Under the pieces are notes generated by a model. That model saw only the letters and a list, made by a program, of their open reading frames with translations. It had not been told where the DNA came from and ran no database searches. The translations under genes were made by a program, and so were the position numbers. From positions 61,745,548 to 61,809,547 of the forward strand of contig NC_087064.1 in NCBI RefSeq assembly GCF_963678635.1: DNA of 64,000 bases, in the 5' to 3' direction. Source of the DNA: Symsagittifera roscoffensis. Its lineage: Eukaryota > Xenacoelomorpha > Acoela > Convolutidae. Positions 1 through 11,952 of this stretch are shown piece after piece. Each line of letters opens with the position of its first letter. Position 1 is the first letter of the stretch.

Positions 1-3000
1 ATTTTTTTTCTCCATTTCTTTTTAACACTAGGAACCAGCATTGCCTAGAAACTCTAAGGATTGAATCTCGCAGCTCTAACTTTAACATCAAAGCGCGAAA
101 TCATTTCAAGAAAATAAGTGGAAATTTAATTAAAAATCATAAAAAGAAAGAAAGTTCGCACTAATAAACTAACGCTCGCAATTTCGTGATGTAATAAAAA
201 TAAACTATTATAAGCATGCACGCAAAAAATTTCTTCGTCACTGAGAAAAATTTTTAACCGTTTTTTTTGTCGTTCGAATAACAACTGAAAGGGCTTTAAT
301 ATGATACATCACTCGGCCCATTCCGATGACTATTTGTGGTAAGTGATTTATATATAATTTTGCGTGGATAAAAAAAGACATTAAAAACACCCGAATACAA
401 CGTTCCTCCCCATTTTCATTATCGGAATAAAAACTAAAATTATGCTGAAATCAGAGGTGATAAAACACAGCAAAACAAAAAACGGAAATTTACAATGCAG
501 GCATGCTACAAATCTATGGGCTGACGTTATTGTAGCAAAAGTACCACCAAATACTGAACAATTTGCCACCAAATAATGAATTTGCGAGTTTGGTTAGAAA
601 GTATTGTAACAAATTCAACAAAATTTAAATAGCAAGCAAATAATTTAGCGCTGGAGAGGATAGCTAAAAGGCATATGAAATGCCTACTGATAGGCTACCC
701 TTAAACAAAAAATACAGTAAACTTAAATATCAAACATAAAAATTTGAACAAAAACAAACTCTTCAGTGAAAATCTATTTATCGAACATAAATAATTCTCT
801 AAATAAGTTACAGCTGCTGATACTGCCATGATATATAGTATATTGCAGACCTAGATACTAACCGAACACACAGGAAAATACATACCAAGAAGTACCGAAA
901 AGCAAAAAAAAAATTTTTTTTCTCCATTTCTTTTTAACACTAGGAACCAGCATTGCCTAGAAACTCTAAGGATTGAATCTCGCAGCTCTAACTTTAACAT
1001 CAAAGCGCGAAATCATTTCAAGAAAATAAGTGGAAATTTAATTAAAACATAAAAAGAAAGAAAGTTCGCACTAATAAACTAACGCTCGCAATTTCGTGAT
1101 GTAATAAAAATAAACTATTATAAGCCTGCACGCAAAAAATTTCTTCGGCACTGAGAAAAAATTTTTAACCGTTTTTTTTGTCGTTCGAATAACAACTGAA
1201 AGGGCTTTAATATGATACATCACTCGGCCCATTCCGATGACTCTTTGTGGTAAGTGATTTATATATAATTTTGCGTGGATAAAAAAGACATTAAAAACAC
1301 CCGAATACAACGTTCCTCCCCATTTTCATGATCGGAATAAAAACTAAAGTTATGCTGAAATCAGAGGTGATAAAACACAGCAAAACAAAAAACGGAAATT
1401 TACAATGCAGGCATGCTACAAATCTATGGGCTGACGTTATTGTAGCAAAAGTACCACCAAATAATGAACAATTTGCCACCAAATAATGAATTTGCGATTT
1501 TGGTCAGAAATAATTGTAACAAATTCAACAAAATTTAAATAGCAAGCAAATAATTTACATACCAAGAAGTACCGAAAAGCAAAAAAAAAATTTTTTTTAT
1601 CCATTTCTTTTTAACACTAGGAACCAGCATTGCCTAGAAACTCTAAGGATTGAATCTCGCAGCTCTAACTTTAACATCAAAGCGCGAAATCATTTCAAGA
1701 AAATAATTGGAAATTTATTTAAAAAAACATAAAAAGAAAGTTCGCACTAATAAACTAACGCTCGCAATTTCGTGATGTAATAAAAATAAACTATTATAAG
1801 CATGAACGCAAAAAATTTCACTTTTTTTCCGGGACTGAGAAAAAATTTTTAATCGTTTTTTGGTCGTTTGAATAACAACTGAAAGGGCTTTTATATGATA
1901 CATCACTCGGCCCATTCCGATGACTATTTGTGGTAACTGATTTATAAATAGTTTTGCATGGATAAAAAATAGACATTAAAATCACCCGAATACAACGTTA
2001 AAAACACCCGAATACAACGTTCCTCCCCATTTTCATGATCGGAATAAAAACTAAAATTATGCTGAAATCAGAGGTGATAAAACACAGCAAAACAAAAAAC
2101 GGAAATTTACAATGCAGGCATGCTACAAATCTATGGGCTGACGTTATTGTAGCAAAAGTACCACCAAATACTGAACAATTTGCCACCAAATAATGAATTT
2201 GCGAGTTTGGTTACAAAGTATTGTAACAAATTCAACAAAATTTAAATAGCAAGCAAATAATTTAGCGCTGGAGAGGATAGCTAAAAGGCATATGAAATGC
2301 CTACTGATAGGCTACCCTTAAACAAAAAATACAGTAAACTTAAAAATCAAACATAAAAATTTGAACAAAAACAAATTCTTCAGTGAAAATCTATTTATCG
2401 AACATAAACAATTCTCTAAATAAGTTACAGCTGCTGATACTGCCATGATATATAGTATATTGCAGACCTAGATACTAACCGAACACACACAGGAAAATAC
2501 ATACCAAGAAGTACCGAAAAGAAAAAAAAAATTTTTTTTCTCCATTTCTTTTTAACACTAGGAACCAGCATTGCCTAGAAACTCTAAGGATTGAATCTCG
2601 CAGCTCTAACTTTAACATCAAAGCGCGAAATCATTTCAAGAAAATAAGTGGAAATTTAATTAAAAAAACATAAAAAGAAAGTTCGCACTAATAAACTAAC
2701 GCTCGCAATTTCGTGATGTAATAAAAATAAACTATTTATAAGCATGAACGCAAAACATTTCACTTTTTTTTCGGCACTGAGAAAAAATTTTTAATCGTTT
2801 TTTGGTCGTTTGAATAACAACTGAAAGGGCTTTTATATGATACATCACTCGGCCCATTCCGATGACTATTTTTGGTTACTGATTTATATATAGTTTTGCA
2901 TGGATAAAAAAAAGACATAAAAATCACCCGAATACAACGTTTAAAACACCCGAATACAACGTTCCTCCCCATTTTCATGATCGGAAGAAAAACTAAAATT

Positions 3001-4021
3001 ATGCTGAAATCAGAGGTGATAAAACACAGCAAAACAAAAAACGGAAATTTACAATGCAGGCATGCTACAAATCTATGGGCTGACGTTATTGTAGCAAAAG
3101 TACCACCAAATACTGAACAATTTGCCACCAAATAATGAATTTGCGAGTTTGGTTAGAAAGTATTGTAACAAATTCAACAAAATTTAAATAGCAAGCAAAT
3201 AATTTAGCGCTGGAGAGGATAGCTAAAAGGCATATGAAATGCCTACTGATAGGCTACCCTTAAACAAAAAATACAGTAAACATAAATATCAACCATAAAA
3301 ATTTGAACAAAAACAAACTCTTCAGTGAAAATCTATTTATCGAACATAAACAATTCTCTAAATAAGTTACAGCTGCTGATACTGCCATGATATATAGTAT
3401 ATTGCAGACCTAGATACTAACCGAACACACACAGGAAAATACATACCAAGAAGTAACGAAAAGCAAAAAAAAAATTTTTTTTTCTCCATTTCTTTTTAAC
3501 ACTAGGAATCAGCATTGCCTAGAAACTCTAAGAATTGAATCTCGCAGCTCTAACTTTAACATCAAAACGCGAAATCATAAATAAGTGGAAATTTAATTTA
3601 AAAAAAATATAAAAAGAAAGTTCGCACTAATAAACTAACGCTCGCAATTTCGTGATGTAATAAAAATAAACTATTATAAGCATGAACGCAAAAAATTTCA
3701 CTTTTTTTTCGGCACTGAGAAAAAAATTTTAATCGTTTTTTGGTCGTTTGAATAACAACTGAAAGGGCTTTTATATGATACATCACTCGGCCCATTCCGA
3801 TGACTATTTATTTGTGGTAACTGATTTATATAGTTTTGCGTGGATAAAAAAAAGACATTAAAAACACCCGAATACAACGTTAAAAACACCCGAATACAAC
3901 GTTCCTCCCCATTTTCATGATCGGAATAAAAACTAAAATTATGCTGAAATCAGAGGTGATAAAACACAGCAAAACAACAAACGGAAATTTACAATGCAGG
4001 CATGCTACAAATCTATGGGCT
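1..4021. repeat. Tandem array of five AT-rich 0.68-0.94 kb units
   Basis: Five direct copies begin near 1, 913, 1590, 2531 and 3475, each at an A-run/T-run followed by a shared block ending in CACTAGGAACCAGCATTGCC. Offsets measured at that anchor are 912, 677, 941 and 944 bases. Unit 2 lacks about 235 bases near its end, and unit 5 stops at 4021. Units 3 to 5 carry a short extra duplication of the ACCCGAATACAACGTT block. A 63-codon minus-strand frame recurs in most units, but this follows from the copies being nearly identical and is not evidence of a gene. The array starts at or before the window edge. It lies where the missing 3' exons of the eEF2 gene would be expected. Confidence 0.95.
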
Positions 4022-4215
4022 GATTAACTTACACATTAGCAGATGACCAACAATTTCATATTTTAAGTGAACAAAGTAAATTACGGGAAAAAAGTCTAGT
4101 ACCCAGCAATACATTTGCTTACCGCAGGGCTTAAAACTGCATTTTTGGGTAGCCTTTAATGTTGAAAAATTTTGATCCAGATAGCATCACCAAGATAATC
4201 CATTAAAATCCTTAC
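4022..4215 (-). other. eEF2 intron 3' of the last visible exon
   Basis: This is unique AT-rich sequence between the tandem array and the last eEF2 exon. On the minus strand it starts with a consensus donor (GTAAGG at 4215-4210). I found no coding similarity to the remaining C-terminal part of eEF2 here. Confidence 0.6.
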
Positions 4216-4975
4216 CTCTTTAGATGCCCATTGGAACCCAGAGACAAAACTGTCTTTGATTTCATGCAGGTACTGGACGGCTCTGGTGGCATCGCACAAG
4301 AAATTGGGTCCGTTGGTGTCAGGTCCAAAAGCCCAGATCTTTCTCAAGAGATCTGGTTCCCACTGTGCATCGAGGTACTCTTGCATCTTGTCTGTGTCTT
4401 TAACCAACGATTCGTAGATGAACTTAGCCCTCTCTTTAATTTCACCGTTTGCTGACACCTCTCCTGAATCGATCTTTTCAGCTAGGCCCTCAATGAACGG
4501 ATCACAGGTCACGAACAATCTGTTGTGCTTGTTGGGTGACTTGCTCAACGCTGGTTTCTCACAGCAAGTCGTCACAGTCTCTCGGAAGGACACCACTGGG
4601 TCGCTCTTGATCAGAGGGACTCCAGCATGATCTTCCTCCAGATCCTTCAGACAGATCTCCAAATGAAGCTCTCCAGCTCCAGCAACAACGTGATCACCAC
4701 TCTCTGGGATCTCGCACAGCACCATAGGATCAGACTTAGCCAATCGCTTCAGACCCTCCACAAGTTTCGGTAAGTCCTGAGGGTTTTTGCACTCAACTGC
4801 GACTCGAACGACAGGACTGACGCTAAATTTCATTACCTTCAAGTTGAATGCCTTTTCGTAAGTTGAAATGGTTCCCGACTTGACCAGGTACTGATCAACT
4901 CCCACAAGTCCACAAATATTTCCACATGGCACATCATCAATTGGCTCAACATATCGTCCCATCATCAGAATAGTT
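4216..4975 (-). CDS. eEF2 exon, domains II/III to start of IV (internal exon)
   Basis: Elongation factor 2 is the GTPase that moves the ribosome along mRNA after peptide bond formation. This exon starts in the family motif [18 protein letters not shown] and carries [26 protein letters not shown] and [19 protein letters not shown], which are highly conserved in animal eEF2. It ends at GFQWASKE. The acceptor (AACAG, 4980-4976) and donor (GTAAGG, 4215-4210) are clear. The first base completes the Arg codon split with the upstream exon. The part after [10 protein letters not shown]-like sequence is more diverged than usual. The expected continuation (rest of domain IV with the diphthamide loop, and domain V) is not found at lower coordinates, where the tandem array lies. 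This is either a working gene with a very long intron or a truncated copy. Confidence 0.9.
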
Positions 4976-5144
4976 CTGTTAAACAAATACGATGTTACCT
5001 TCATCTTGGAAAATAATCTAATTAACTATATTGAACTTCGAAGACATTGGTATAAGATGGAAATTTACAGCTGATATTTCTCATACAGTAACTTTCTCAC
5101 TACTAAATGCTACTACTAAATTTCTCACTACTAAATTTTTGTAC
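4976..5144 (-). other. eEF2 intron
   Basis: This is a 169-base intron. On the minus strand it runs from donor GTACAA at 5144 to acceptor TTTAACAG at 4976. Removing it joins KSIQR to TILMMGR as in the family. Confidence 0.85.
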
Positions 5145-5593
5145 CTCTGGATAGACTTCAGGAAGAGATCTGTCTTTGTTCCTGGTTTGTAGTTGGGTCC
5201 CATGATCCTGGCTTTGAGCCCTGTGGCGATCTTACCAGAAAAGACTCTTCCGAAGGCATAGAACCGTCCCTTATCAGTTGTGGGGACCATTTTTGAGATG
5301 TACATCATAAGTTCACCATCTGGGTCACAGTTCTTGATAGCTGTAGCGCAGGGGTCATCGAAAGGACCTTCGTACAACATCTCCATTCTGTACTTTTGGG
5401 CCTGAGCAGGTGAGGGGAGGTGGAACACGATCATCTCCAATAGAGTTTCTCCTGCTGGCAGCCATTTCCTCATGATCGTCTTCAGCAACTTCTTGCCCAG
5501 TTCTTCTTTTTCTTGGTTCACCAATTCCACATTAATAGTGGCCAACATCTTTTCCAGCAGATCTTTCTTGTCGTTCATTGCTGCGTCAAATAC
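5145..5593 (-). CDS. eEF2 exon, domain G'/II region
   Basis: The exon begins right after acceptor TTTCAG (5599-5594) with [10 protein letters not shown] and ends in KSIQ plus two bases of an Arg codon at donor GT (5144-5143). Family motifs visible are [53 protein letters not shown] and [18 protein letters not shown]. Both junctions are in frame with the neighbouring exons, so the splice model is well supported. There is no internal stop or frameshift, unlike the surrounding mobile elements. Confidence 0.92.
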
Positions 5594-6092
5594 CTGAAAT
5601 TCTAATCCATATCAACAATAAGTTGTTTCACCTTTTGAATTGCCCAATATTTTAAGGCTGAAACATATTCCCTGTGCCATTCCCACAAGTCTTCATAATA
5701 ACAAGAAAAGCATATGCGGTTCAAGTAATACAGAATGCTCCAATCAGTAATATTTGCAAAAAAGCGTTTTTTGGCGAGGAAGGCGTGGTAAGCCGTTCAA
5801 TTTAACTTCACGGTTGGATACAAAACCTTTCTATATACCAGTTTTAATTAGGCAAGTTAAACTACCGAAAACATACCCAAGGATAGTGTTCTATATTAAT
5901 CAGATCTAGATAAATACTCAAGATCAAATGATGCTAAAATTTCAAATATTTTTGGGTTTCGATTTGACATATCACGGCCCCATCTGACAATTACTTTCAT
6001 TTTGCGTGGCCAAAAAAGCACCGCAACCCTAAGTTCTTCCACGCCTTCAAAAATGCCCATGTAATTATTTTAAGTGTGCGTAATTTTTTAAC
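5594..6092 (-). other. eEF2 intron
   Basis: This is a 499-base AT-rich intron between donor GTTAAA (6092) and acceptor TTTCAG (5599-5594). I see no other feature in it. Confidence 0.85.
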
Positions 6093-6547
6093 CTTGTATA
6101 TGGGGTCCAGAATAAACTGACAGAAAGCTCGTGGGCATTCTTCGCTTGGACTGTCGTTCTTCTTCCATTTTTTCTCGTCTTTGACAAAGCACCAGTTACC
6201 CCATAGTTTCGACATCAACTTCTTCGGGTCTTTACCGCCCATTTTCTTCGCCAACATGTCTGCAAACTGCTTCAGGGTGAATGCCCATCCGTGTAATCCT
6301 GAGCCGAAACCAACGGTTCCCTCGATGGGATTCACTTCCAGCGGTCCCATCTCTTTCACCTCGTCGCTTGTGTAGGTGGCCACGATCACGTTCACACTTT
6401 CGATAGTTTTCTGGAAGTTCTGGTAGAGGTCCTCTTGAGCCAACTGCAGCTCCAACAGAGCACGGTCCATCTTGTTCATGAATAGAACAGGCTTTATTCG
6501 CTCTGCGATAGCCTGTCGCAGCACTGTTTCGGTCTGGACGCACACAC
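6093..6547 (-). CDS. eEF2 exon, end of G domain
   Basis: The exon starts after acceptor TTCAG (6552-6548) in [20 protein letters not shown] and contains the GTP-binding G4 motif NKMD in [14 protein letters not shown]. It also has the eEF2 signature [19 protein letters not shown], and ends at FILDPIYK before donor GT (6092-6091). The first two bases complete a Gly codon begun in an upstream exon. That upstream exon would encode about 130 residues including the P loop and switch regions. I did not find it in the window; a LINE, an assembly gap and other elements lie in that direction. Confidence 0.9.
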
Positions 6548-6867
6548 CTGAACATTATTCAATTTGGGTACTACACTCTTAATTGCAGTTAAAAAAACAG
6601 ACCGTATTACTGCTTCGGCGAGCAGGAACATAATCAACACGAAGAACATAGCCAACAGAGATTAAAAAAAACTGGTGAACAAGAAAACTCAAGAGACCTA
6701 CTGTTTTTTTTAAGATCGTTCAAGATAGTTTAAATTAACTGATCCATACTCTTCCATTTACAGGAATCGTTCATGATAATCTTTTGATTTTTGATCAATT
6801 TGTTTGATAAAACCAAACCACGATCTGAGAAAATTCGATCAAGAGATAGTGTTTAATCCCCTATAGT
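6548..6867 (-). other. Presumed eEF2 intron up to the LINE insertion
   Basis: This is AT-rich sequence upstream of the eEF2 exon on the minus strand. I see no coding similarity. It ends at an AAT repeat that marks the 3' end of the LINE. Confidence 0.5.
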
Positions 6868-6959
6868 AATAATAATAATAATAATATAACAAAGGATTTA
6901 AGAATTTAATCCAAGGGTTCGTATAAAACGAAGTCATTGCAGTGTTCAAAGTTTAGTTT

Positions 6960-7316
6960 TCAGTTATTAGTGCAAGTTTCTTCAGGTCTCGAAGTGCACG
7001 CATCTGATTCGTTGTAGCGAGTTTTGAAAAAGTTCGTGTACACTCCTAGAAAACTGTTTTTGCATTCTGGGTCAAACAATTTGTCACATTTGAAGAATTC
7101 GTTGTACAGATTAGCAAGACGACATGCCCGAAACCAGAAATCCGACTCGTACTTCTTCAGATGCATTTGTTTGCAGACGAAATTTCGTGTCATTTGAGGT
7201 CTTTCATTTGAGGCCCACTTTCTAAAAGAGATCGCTTTCCGCTGCACACTTTCTGTGATTCCTAAGTCACCTTTTGATGGTTTCCAGATAGCTGAACCGT
7301 AGCACAGAATTGGCAC
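6960..7316 (-). pseudogene. LINE ORF2 C-terminal part
   Basis: This 118-codon frame starts at PILCYGSAIWKPS, which matches the stretch after the RT catalytic core in Jockey/CR1-type ORF2 proteins (LYGSE.W, then VQR.). It follows the YADD region after a frame change near 7330. The function is the thumb/C-terminal region of the LINE polymerase. It is no longer connected to an open RT frame. Confidence 0.7.
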
Positions 7317-8580
7317 AACGTAACAGATGTGTTTTTTCTGGTCGCGAAATTTGACTTTGAGAGATTCCTTTTGAGTACGAAGAGAGCGTTTAAGGCTTTT
7401 TCAGCCCTCTTTTTTGCGTGTTGCGTCCAAGAGCGTGTCGGTTATCAGGATGCCCAGATCTTTCATTACTTCAGTGGTTTCAAAGCTGTAATTGGGGAGT
7501 GCAATCGTAACTGATCCTTTGATACAGAGGACTTTGCTTTTCGTCAGGTTCATTGACATGCAGTTTTCCTCGCACCACCTTCAAAGCCTCCTAACATACA
7601 TGTTGAGAGTTGAAGTGTTGTCTCCGACAATTTTGTAGTCGTCTGCATAACCAAATTTGGCGGACATGACACAGGACAGTAGATCATTTATTTAGACTAG
7701 GAAGAAAAGCGGACCGCGTATAGAGCCCTGGGGAACGCCGCTGAAGACTTTCAGCTCTCCGGAAATTGTGTCATTCAGCCTCACTGTTTGCTTCCTGGAG
7801 GATTCCGTTCGAGACTTTGTCAAATGCCTTTTGAAAGTCCAAGTAGAAGGTGTTCAGGTAGTTGCAGTTTGGCAAATCTAGGCAGCTAAATATCTCGTGT
7901 AGATACTATTAGGTTTGTTATCGTCGCTCGTTTAGGTCTAAAACCGAGTTGGTCTGGTGTAGATACTATTAGGTTTGTTATCGTCGATCGTTTAGGTCTA
8001 AAACTGTGTTGGTCTGGTGTTAGGGTTGGGTAGACAATTGGGACCAGTTTCTCAAAGATAAGTTTCTCACGCAGTTTTGACACTGCTGAGAGAGAGAGAG
8101 CAGGCTGATGGGCCTGTCATTTGATACGTCTTGTTTATCCCCGTCTTTGAAAATTGGTGCGATTTCGCTGATTTTCCATTTTGTTGGAAATATCGCTTTA
8201 TTTGCAATCAAGTTGAACGGTAAGTGAAGTGATTTTGGTAGTGACTTTGAGAGGTTGTTCAGAAGAGCACTACCAACCTTGTCTGGTCCATTGGGATTAT
8301 TTACGTCCAGCTCGTTTAGGGCATCTTCTATTTCATCGATAGTGAAATTGATACTGTTCAGAAGAACGTTATCTTGTCGTTCTGTTTTCCCAACGTTGGC
8401 GTTTCGTGTGAAAACTGATTGAAAATATATGTTAAACAATTCAATTTTTTGAGCGTCTCTATTGGCTATTTTTTGATCTAGGAAGATCTCTGAAGGGATC
8501 GTTCTAGACTTGGTGATCGATTTCAGATTTCGTTGAATTTCGCATATTGAAAAGCATTTCTTCGTGGAGATGCTGGTCAT
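7317..8580 (-). pseudogene. LINE reverse transcriptase domain, broken
   Basis: From 8580 down the frame contains NGPDKVGSALLNNLSKSL (the GPD motif of LINE RTs), FPTKWKISEIAPIFKDGDK and DVSNDRPISLLS. A second frame carries DQHSFRPKRSTITNL. Near 7655-7635 the catalytic box reads FGYADDYKIVG. These are standard RT motifs of non-LTR elements. At least two frameshifts and one stop lie between them. A 60-base in-frame duplication disrupts the FRPKRST motif (see the repeat at 7897-8016). Confidence 0.85.
7897..8016. repeat. 60-base tandem duplication inside the LINE RT
   Basis: Two 60-base copies start at GTGTAGATACTATTAGG (7897 and 7957) and differ at only a few bases. On the minus strand the duplication stays in frame and repeats about 20 residues including FRPKRSTITNLIVST. 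Confidence 0.95.
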
Positions 8581-9721
8581 TTGAAGGGACAGTGTTAGCT
8601 CAGTTTGCAGATTTTCAACTTTGCCTTCGTTCGATGAGATAGGTTTTCGATGATTTATAGGCTAAAGAGTATTTAATTTCTTGATAAGGTTGAAGGAATC
8701 GCTTCCCACCCAAGGAACTAGTTCAGACCTGTGTTTTGTAGTGATTGGTAGTAGGTCCTGTAGTACTTTGTGTAACCACTCGTACCAATGATCGAGCATC
8801 AGCTCAACGTTGCTCAAACAATATGCTTGGAAGGGGTGTTGACGAATGAGTTCATTCATTTCTTACCAGTTTGCTTTCTTGTACGCGAAAATGCCAAAAT
8901 CTAGTTTTTGTTTGATGGCTGGTGTCTTTTTATTAAAGGTCGGTAGTCAAATGAGACTTTGGCACGGAATGGCAAATGGTCGGAACTGAATGACTTCTCA
9001 GACGGTTGTCAAGTTTTACGCTGGTGACAAAATGCGGTTTGTTACTAAGGAGAACGTCTAGTGATTTTCCATCAGGTGTTTTTATTAGTAGTTGAAGTTT
9101 GACTCAAAAAGTTCGTCGAGGATTGACTGCTCATCTAGAGAAGTTGAGTCTTCGACAGCCAGTGTGTACATTTAAAATTTATATCTCCAACTATATACGA
9201 ACAAATAGCACTTTGCTCAAATTGTTTACGCCTCAGGAATTTTAGGAGCTCGAGTAGATCTGAGATATCCCATGTGTAGGTAATGTTTGCAGGAGCGCTG
9301 TAGATGCAGCATATTATAATCAGCTTGTTCAGGGATATGCGGATGATAACACCGTCTTGAAACGCGAAATTGATTTGGCTACGTGGAATGTTACGTTTTA
9401 CAGAAAAATTGCAGCGTCACCGATGCTTTCGGTCAACCAGGTTTCAGTTAGGCAGATGACTTGATAAGCGATAAGCGTTTATCACAAGGACAGCATTAGA
9501 GAAGGTTGTCTGCCGTTGATACTCAAGAATACTTCTAACATTGTAAACAAGGATATTTATCGTCGCTGCTAGTCAATTGGGTGCTTCGGATTCTGGGAGT
9601 TTCTTTTATCCACTTTCTACCTTTCCGAATGTACAGAGTTGCATCGCGGACTCTTAGGTCCTTTCTGTCTACAGATTTGTCGATGATAAGTTGCCTTCTG
9701 ACGAGGGCACGGTTTTCTTGA
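8581..9721 (-). pseudogene. LINE endonuclease and linker region, broken
   Basis: Pieces in several frames resemble an AP-type endonuclease. They include LVYNVRSI near 9545, a run around IIRISLNKLIIICCIYSAPA near 9320, and YIVGDINFKC near 9175, which resembles the GDFN box. The 65-codon frame at 8859-8662 (LDHWYEWLHKVLQDLLP) matches the linker between endonuclease and RT in this kind of element. There are stops and shifts throughout. The N-terminus is in or beyond the gap. Confidence 0.6.
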
Positions 9722-9921
9722 NNNNNNNNNNNNNNNNNNNNNNNNNNNNNNNNNNNNNNNNNNNNNNNNNNNNNNNNNNNNNNNNNNNNNNNNNNNNNNN
9801 NNNNNNNNNNNNNNNNNNNNNNNNNNNNNNNNNNNNNNNNNNNNNNNNNNNNNNNNNNNNNNNNNNNNNNNNNNNNNNNNNNNNNNNNNNNNNNNNNNNN
9901 NNNNNNNNNNNNNNNNNNNNN
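9722..9921. other. Assembly gap (200 N)
   Basis: Exactly 200 unknown bases. Two retrotransposon fragments pointing away from each other abut it, so the true distance and content are unknown. Confidence 1.
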
Positions 9922-11835
9922 TCGCGTCTAAATGCGCTGGAAGCAAGGCCCTCTCCGAGCGACAAAAATTTTTCGGAAACGTACAGGTAGGATGCGGTAC
10001 CAAACGAGGAGCAGAAATAGCTGCGCACTCGTTTCGAAACCTAATTGAACGCGACGACAATCCAAAATGCACTGTTCTTTTAAAACTAGATTTTAAGAAT
10101 GCCTTTAACTCTTTAAACAGAGAAACAATGCTGAATCATGTTTTTTCAAATCGCCCGGAATTGTATAATTACACCCATTGCGCGTATGGTAAACCTAGTT
10201 ACCTTTTTTAAACGGAAGCTCTGTCATAATGTCAGAAGACGGATCTCAGCAAGGTGATCCTGAAGCCCCACCCCTTTTTGCGGAAACAATCCATACACTA
10301 GTCAAACAGTTGGAGTCGAAAAGTAACATCTAGTATTTAGATGATGGGAATTTAGCCGACGACTGTAAGGTAGTACTCCGGGACCTTAAAAACATTCTGA
10401 AATCGGAACAAATGTACGGCCTGAGCTTAAACACTGAGAAGTGTGAACTTTGTTTTTTGTGACCGACTACTAGTACACAGTATAATTCAATTTTAACACA
10501 ATTTCGAAAAATATGCCCCAAAATAAAAATAAAAACAAAAGAAGAACTCCTCATTTTAGGATCTCCAATCGGCGAACTTTGCCGAAAAGAATTGCTCGAC
10601 GAAAAAATTAGGGAGCTTGAAAAAATCTCGGATGTCATTGACAAACTAGACGCCCATTATGGTTTTTACCTCCTGAAAAATTGCTTTAGCATGCCAAAAC
10701 TCCTATATTTTTTGCGTACGAGCCCTTGTTTTTTGCAAAATGATTTTTTGGAACGCTACGATAAATTACTGAGAAATTCGTTATGCAATGTCACTAACGT
10801 GAAAATGGACGATAACCAGTTTTTACAAGAAGTTCTCCCGGCAGCCAAAGATGGCTTGGGCGTTTGTTCCGCTCGTCTACCCGCTTTACCCGCTTTCTTA
10901 GCCTCAGCAGTAGGAGCGAAAGATGCCTTGAGCGAAATCTTTGGTTTGGAGCATGTGGATGGAACCTATGATGATGCGCTTAAACGGTGGTTTGACCTTG
11001 GAAAAATTGAAATGGCTCCAGAAAATGAAATCCAAAAAAATTGGACGGAGCCAATTTTTGACAGCAAAATTGCAGACTTGATTTTACGACTCGAACCAAC
11101 GGACATAAAAAGATTCAACGCGTTCCAAGATAGATTTGGATCCCAATGGTTGAACGTCATCCCGTGCAAAAATTTAAGGTTAAAACTGTCGAACCAACAA
11201 GTCAGAATTGCGATAGGACTTCGATTAGGATCAAAAATATGCGAACGGCATAAATGCGTGTGCGGAAAAGACGTTACCGAGGATGGTTGGCATGGTCTTT
11301 CTTGCCTCAAAAGTGCAGGGAGATTCTCTAGGCATTCAAACCTAAATGCCCTTATAAAGCAGATTCTATCATCTACTCACATTTCGTCTGTTTTAGAACC
11401 ACGACACCTCTACAGGACCGATCAGAAGCGACCAGACGGTTTGACGCTCGTTCCATGGGCTGATGGTAAGCAGCTCTTGTGGGATGTAACGGTAGTAGAC
11501 TCCTAAGCTCCTTGTAGGATTAATGCCGGGTCTGTTTGTAACCCTGGTACGGCTGCCGCTGAAGCGGAAGAGCGAAAAATTGACACATATAAAGATCTTG
11601 TAAATGATGGATATCTTTTTCAACCGCTAGCTTTTGAAATTCAGGGCGCGGCCGGCCCAGCACAGAAGTTTTTTTGAGCCAGCTTTGTAAGAACCTAAGC
11701 ATATGCACTGAGGAACCCAGAGCAGGCAGCTTTTTAAAACAGAGAATCTCCCTGGCAATACAGATTGCGAACGCCGCTTGCGTACAAGGGACAATAAATG
11801 ACAAAATAACTTTCGACGAAATTTTTTACTTGTAA
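9922..11835 (+). pseudogene. 3' part of a non-LTR element: RT plus CCHC/restriction-like endonuclease domain
   Basis: After the gap the sequence encodes RT motif A (LLKLDFKNAFNSLNRE, about 10080-10120), a QQGDP-like box near 10245 and the catalytic YLDDG box near 10335. A 304-codon frame (10592-11507) then carries the thumb and a C-x-C...H...C cluster (HKCVCG then WHGLSC), followed by RFSRHSN and RPDGLTLVPW...WDVTVVD. That CCHC, RH, PD...D order is typical of the restriction-like endonuclease of R2-type LINEs. After an in-frame TAA (11505-11507) homologous sequence continues to 11835 (EIQGAAGPAQ, LKQRISLAIQIANAACVQG) with one frameshift near 11676. The RT part also has frameshifts. The element is inactive and its 5' end is lost. 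Confidence 0.75.
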
Positions 11836-11952
11836 CACTTGTATATTATATTATCTCGTGTCGAGTTGCGTGTTTTTATTGAAGAAACGTAACCCGTATC
11901 GATTTTAATTGAAAACGACTCAAACACTTGACATCTTCTTTTATCATTATCA
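11836..11952. other. Unassigned AT-rich spacer
   Basis: There are no genes or clear repeats between the LINE end and the partial MITE-like copy. Confidence 0.5.

Larger units (their letters stand above)
6868..9721 (-). mobile_element. Degraded non-LTR retrotransposon (LINE, AP-endonuclease type)
   Basis: Read on the minus strand from 9721 to 6868, the order is an endonuclease-like stretch (about 9550-8980), a linker (8859-8662), RT (8580 to about 7400) and a C-terminal part (7316-6960), then a short 3' region ending in a trinucleotide run at 6868-6890. The order fits the AP-endonuclease LINE families (Jockey/CR1/I-like). Frames shift several times, so it is dead. The 5' end runs into the assembly gap. 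It probably inserted in an intron of the eEF2 gene in the same orientation. Confidence 0.85.

Noticed and set aside
381-2189. Repeated 63-codon minus-strand ORF
   Set aside because: It is present only because the tandem units are nearly identical. No start context, domain or independent conservation.
9617-10072. ORFs spanning the N run
   Set aside because: They consist mostly of unknown bases and have no meaning.
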